Shown here piece after piece: positions 8,038-9,622 of a stretch of DNA of 9,622 nt. The stretch covers positions 1 to 9,622 of the forward strand of contig CATKEA010000159.1 in assembly GCA_949746915.1 (NCBI GenBank), read 5' to 3'. The stretch is from an uncultured Bacilli bacterium (GTDB taxonomy: Bacteria > Bacillota_I > Bacilli_A > RF39 > UBA660). Below the pieces are notes generated by a model. The model saw only the letters and a list, made by a program, of their open reading frames with translations. It was not told where the DNA came from and made no database searches. The position numbers were made by a program, and so were the translations under genes. How positions within the stretch are numbered: position 1 is the stretch's first letter; each line of letters begins with the position of its first letter.

Positions 8038-9201
8038 ATGAAATTTAAAAGAGTATTTTTGGTCGTTTTAGATTCATTAGGAGTAGGTGAGGCAGTTGAT
8101 GCTATAAATTATGATGATACAGGAAGTAATACATTAGGTCACATAAAAGATAATTATGATTTATTTGTCCCTAACTTAAAAAAACTAGGATTCTTAAATA
8201 CTATCAATATGGATGAAAATAACAATGTTGAAGCATATTATACAATAGCTCGTCCAACAAATCCTGGAAAGGATACATTAATAGGTCACTATGAACTTGT
8301 TGGAATTCAAAATATGGTTAGCTTCAAAGATTTTTCGCAAAGTGGTATTCCAAGTGATTTAATTGAAAGAATTGAAGAATACACAAAAATAAAAATTATT
8401 GGAAATAAAAATGCTATTGGAACAGATATAATAAATGAGTTAGGTGAAAGACAAATTTCATATAAAACGCTAATACTTTATACTTCAAATGGATCTAATA
8501 TTTATGTTGCTGCTCATGAAGATATAATTCCAGTTGCTAAATTATATGAATATTGTGAAATAATTAGAAAAATAACCCTACAAGAAGAATGGAAAGTTGG
8601 TCGTATTATCGCAAAACCATTCAGTGGCAAACCAGGTAAATTTAAATTTACTAATGAAAAAAAAGAATATGCTATAACTCCACCTATGGGTAGCATATTA
8701 AACTCTTTAAAAGACAATAACTATAGTGTTATTTCGATAGGTAAGATAAGTGATGTTTTTAATGGTGAAGGAATTAGCAAAATAATGAAAGCTTCAAGTA
8801 ATAGTGAAGCCATTAACAAATTATCTGACATAATGGAAAAAAACTTCACTGGACTATGCTTTTGTAATTTACCAAGTTTTGATGAAGTCGCTCATAAACA
8901 AGATATAGAAGAATATGGACGACTTATAGAAGAGTTTGATGTAGAAGTACCTATGCTATTAAATCGTCTAAATAATGATGATTTATTAATATTTACAGCA
9001 GATCATGGATGTGACTCAACTTGTAAAGAACATGAACATACAAGAGAAAATGTACCAGTTATAATTTTCAGTCGATCATTTAAAGAACCAAAAAGATTAG
9101 ATATAATGGAATCCATGGCTAATATAGGTGCAACAATTGCAGAAAATTTTGAACTTCCAGCACCATTTATAGGTAAATCAATTCTAGACAAATTAAAATA
9201 A
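8038..9201 (+). CDS. deoB: Phosphopentomutase DeoB, divergent at active-site positions
   Basis: DeoB interconverts ribose (or deoxyribose) 1-phosphate and 5-phosphate in nucleoside salvage and belongs to the alkaline phosphatase superfamily. The 387-residue product keeps the expected metal ligands Asp12, Asp282, Asp322, His323 and His334, and the phosphorylated Thr80 in GKDT. The GNK..GTDIINELG and VGRIIA.PF.G.PG.F blocks are typical. Differences from the family pattern as I remember it: GKDTMTGHWE is GKDTLIGHYE, YTSADSV is YTSNGSN, and the loop between Asp282 and its His partner is one residue shorter. The ATG lies two bases after the xerD stop with GAGAGG inside the xerD end, so translation is probably coupled. 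No purine nucleoside phosphorylase follows, unlike Bacillus. Confidence 0.88.
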   Translation: MKFKRVFLVVLDSLGVGEAVDAINYDDTGSNTLGHIKDNYDLFVPNLKKLGFLNTINMDENNNVEAYYTIARPTNPGKDTLIGHYELVGIQNMVSFKDFSQSGIPSDLIERIEEYTKIKIIGNKNAIGTDIINELGERQISYKTLILYTSNGSNIYVAAHEDIIPVAKLYEYCEIIRKITLQEEWKVGRIIAKPFSGKPGKFKFTNEKKEYAITPPMGSILNSLKDNNYSVISIGKISDVFNGEGISKIMKASSNSEAINKLSDIMEKNFTGLCFCNLPSFDEVAHKQDIEEYGRLIEEFDVEVPMLLNRLNNDDLLIFTADHGCDSTCKEHEHTRENVPVIIFSRSFKEPKRLDIMESMANIGATIAENFELPAPFIGKSILDKLK

Positions 9202-9203
9202 AA

Positions 9204-9260
9204 AAGGGTAGAGTAGGACAAGAAAGTATTATTTCTTAACCTATTCATCCTTTATTTTTT
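9204..9260. terminator. Bidirectional terminator between deoB and the DUF1540-like gene
   Basis: An imperfect but in-register hairpin: 9220-9225 pairs with 9232-9237, 9214-9217 with 9240-9243, 9211-9213 with 9244-9246, and 9204-9208 with 9249-9253, separated by two small internal loops. TTTTTT (9255-9260) follows on the plus strand and an A-run (9200-9205) gives a U-tract on the minus strand. The stop codon of the minus-strand gene (9252-9254) lies in the stem end. Confidence 0.8.
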
Positions 9261-9440
9261 ACATTCAAAACTAGCACAAACTGTATCATCCTTACAATCA
9301 GCACAATCACAATCACAAGAAACTTTTATTTCTTTTAATGTGCAACAATTACAATTTGTATCATTATACTTGCAAGCATCTACACCACAGCAAATTGTTT
9401 GTTTACTAATATTATCTTTACTGCAATCTTTCTTACTCAA
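9252..9440 (-). CDS. Cysteine-rich DUF1540-type miniprotein
   Basis: The 62-residue product has 13 cysteines (6, 17, 18, 23, 30, 32, 33, 42, 44, 46, 49, 55, 60). The spacing C-x2-V-x2-C-x-Y-N, a later cysteine pair, L-x2-I-x-V and a final C-x-S-F match the DUF1540 pattern as I know it from Clostridia and Bacilli. The family's function is unknown; the cysteine content suggests metal binding. The start is taken as TTG at 9440 because AGGTGAT (9451 to 9445) lies four bases upstream, the same site used by the prepilin-like gene and xerD; an in-frame ATG at 9470 has no ribosome binding site. There is no signal peptide, so it is probably cytoplasmic. It stands alone, convergent with deoB, and I find no clear promoter. 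Confidence 0.75.
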   Translation of the reverse strand: MSKKDCSKDNISKQTICCGVDACKYNDTNCNCCTLKEIKVSCDCDCADCKDDTVCASFECKK

Positions 9441-9622
9441 AATAATCACCTCATTACTTAGTTTGAACACATTATTGATAAATAATACCTTGTTTTAATT
9501 TCAAAATATTATAAATCATTTCCCCTACTATTATAAAAAATAAATCAAAATAGGGAAGAATAAAAAATATAAAGTTAATTATAACAATAAATAGATTTAA
9601 TAGAGAAAGAGAATAATATTAA
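9441..9622. other. AT-rich intergenic region, no gene seen
   Basis: Only the DUF1540 ribosome binding site is recognisable here. Two minus-strand TATAAT strings (9513 to 9508 and 9535 to 9530) could be -10 boxes, but neither has a usable -35. TTCCC (9519-9524) can pair weakly with GGGAA (9553-9557). No RNA gene or repeat is apparent. Confidence 0.5.

Noticed and set aside
9472..9618. Minus-strand open frame of 47 codons with a hydrophobic translation resembling a small membrane protein
   Set aside because: It is closed by a stop at its upstream end (9621-9619) and has no ATG, GTG or TTG in its first two thirds. AT-rich DNA readily gives Phe/Ile/Leu-rich translations. The only ATG leaves 14 or so residues with a Shine-Dalgarno sequence placed too close.
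1..9622. CRISPR array, tRNA or rRNA gene, insertion sequence
   Set aside because: No regularly spaced repeats, no cloverleaf or rRNA-like segment and no transposase or terminal repeats were seen on either strand.

Overview
This is an AT-rich stretch of a Gram-positive (Bacillota) chromosome, probably from an uncultured gut member of the class Bacilli or a close relative. The pointers are a class I heat-shock operon in the order hrcA-grpE-dnaK-dnaJ under CIRCE control, a DnaK with the short nucleotide-binding-domain loop of Gram-positive bacteria, xerD directly followed by deoB (drm) as in Bacillus, a DUF1540-type cysteine-rich miniprotein, and strong Shine-Dalgarno sites. Every one of the nine stop codons is TAA (8) or TAG (1), and the tryptophan codons checked are TGG. 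Assignment to a particular order (RF39-like or Erysipelotrichia-like) is inference only.

Layout, left to right. Bases 1-86 hold a terminator hairpin for a gene outside the window and a probable promoter. A lone gene (87-815) encodes a small protein with a prepilin-like N-terminus and an unrecognised exported domain, followed by a terminator. Bases 881-997 hold a consensus sigma-A promoter with two CIRCE operators, one over the -35 box and one running from the transcription start into the ribosome binding site. The heat-shock operon follows: hrcA (998-1999), grpE (2011-2634), dnaK (2654-4486) and dnaJ (4579-5709). The dnaK-dnaJ gap contains a strong hairpin with no U-tract. A bidirectional terminator separates dnaJ from the convergent rarA (5777-7009, minus strand). 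An 87-base divergent gap leads to xerD and deoB (7097-9201, plus strand), which are nearly contiguous. A second bidirectional terminator lies between deoB and a convergent 62-residue DUF1540-like protein (9252-9440, minus strand). I see no gene in the last 180 bases.

How the genes work together. HrcA represses the operon through CIRCE, and HrcA, GrpE, DnaK and DnaJ form the usual self-regulated chaperone circuit. RarA (stalled replication forks) and XerD (chromosome dimer resolution) are genome-maintenance proteins. DeoB belongs to nucleoside salvage and is next to xerD by conserved synteny, not shared function.

Most of the window is ordinary core genome; I found no new multi-gene system. 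The points most worth a second look are the doubled CIRCE layout with one 10-base spacer, a Cys/His cluster at the GrpE N-terminus, the structured dnaK-dnaJ junction, a DeoB with changes at metal- and sugar-binding positions, the prepilin-like orphan, and the DUF1540 protein whose start is TTG.
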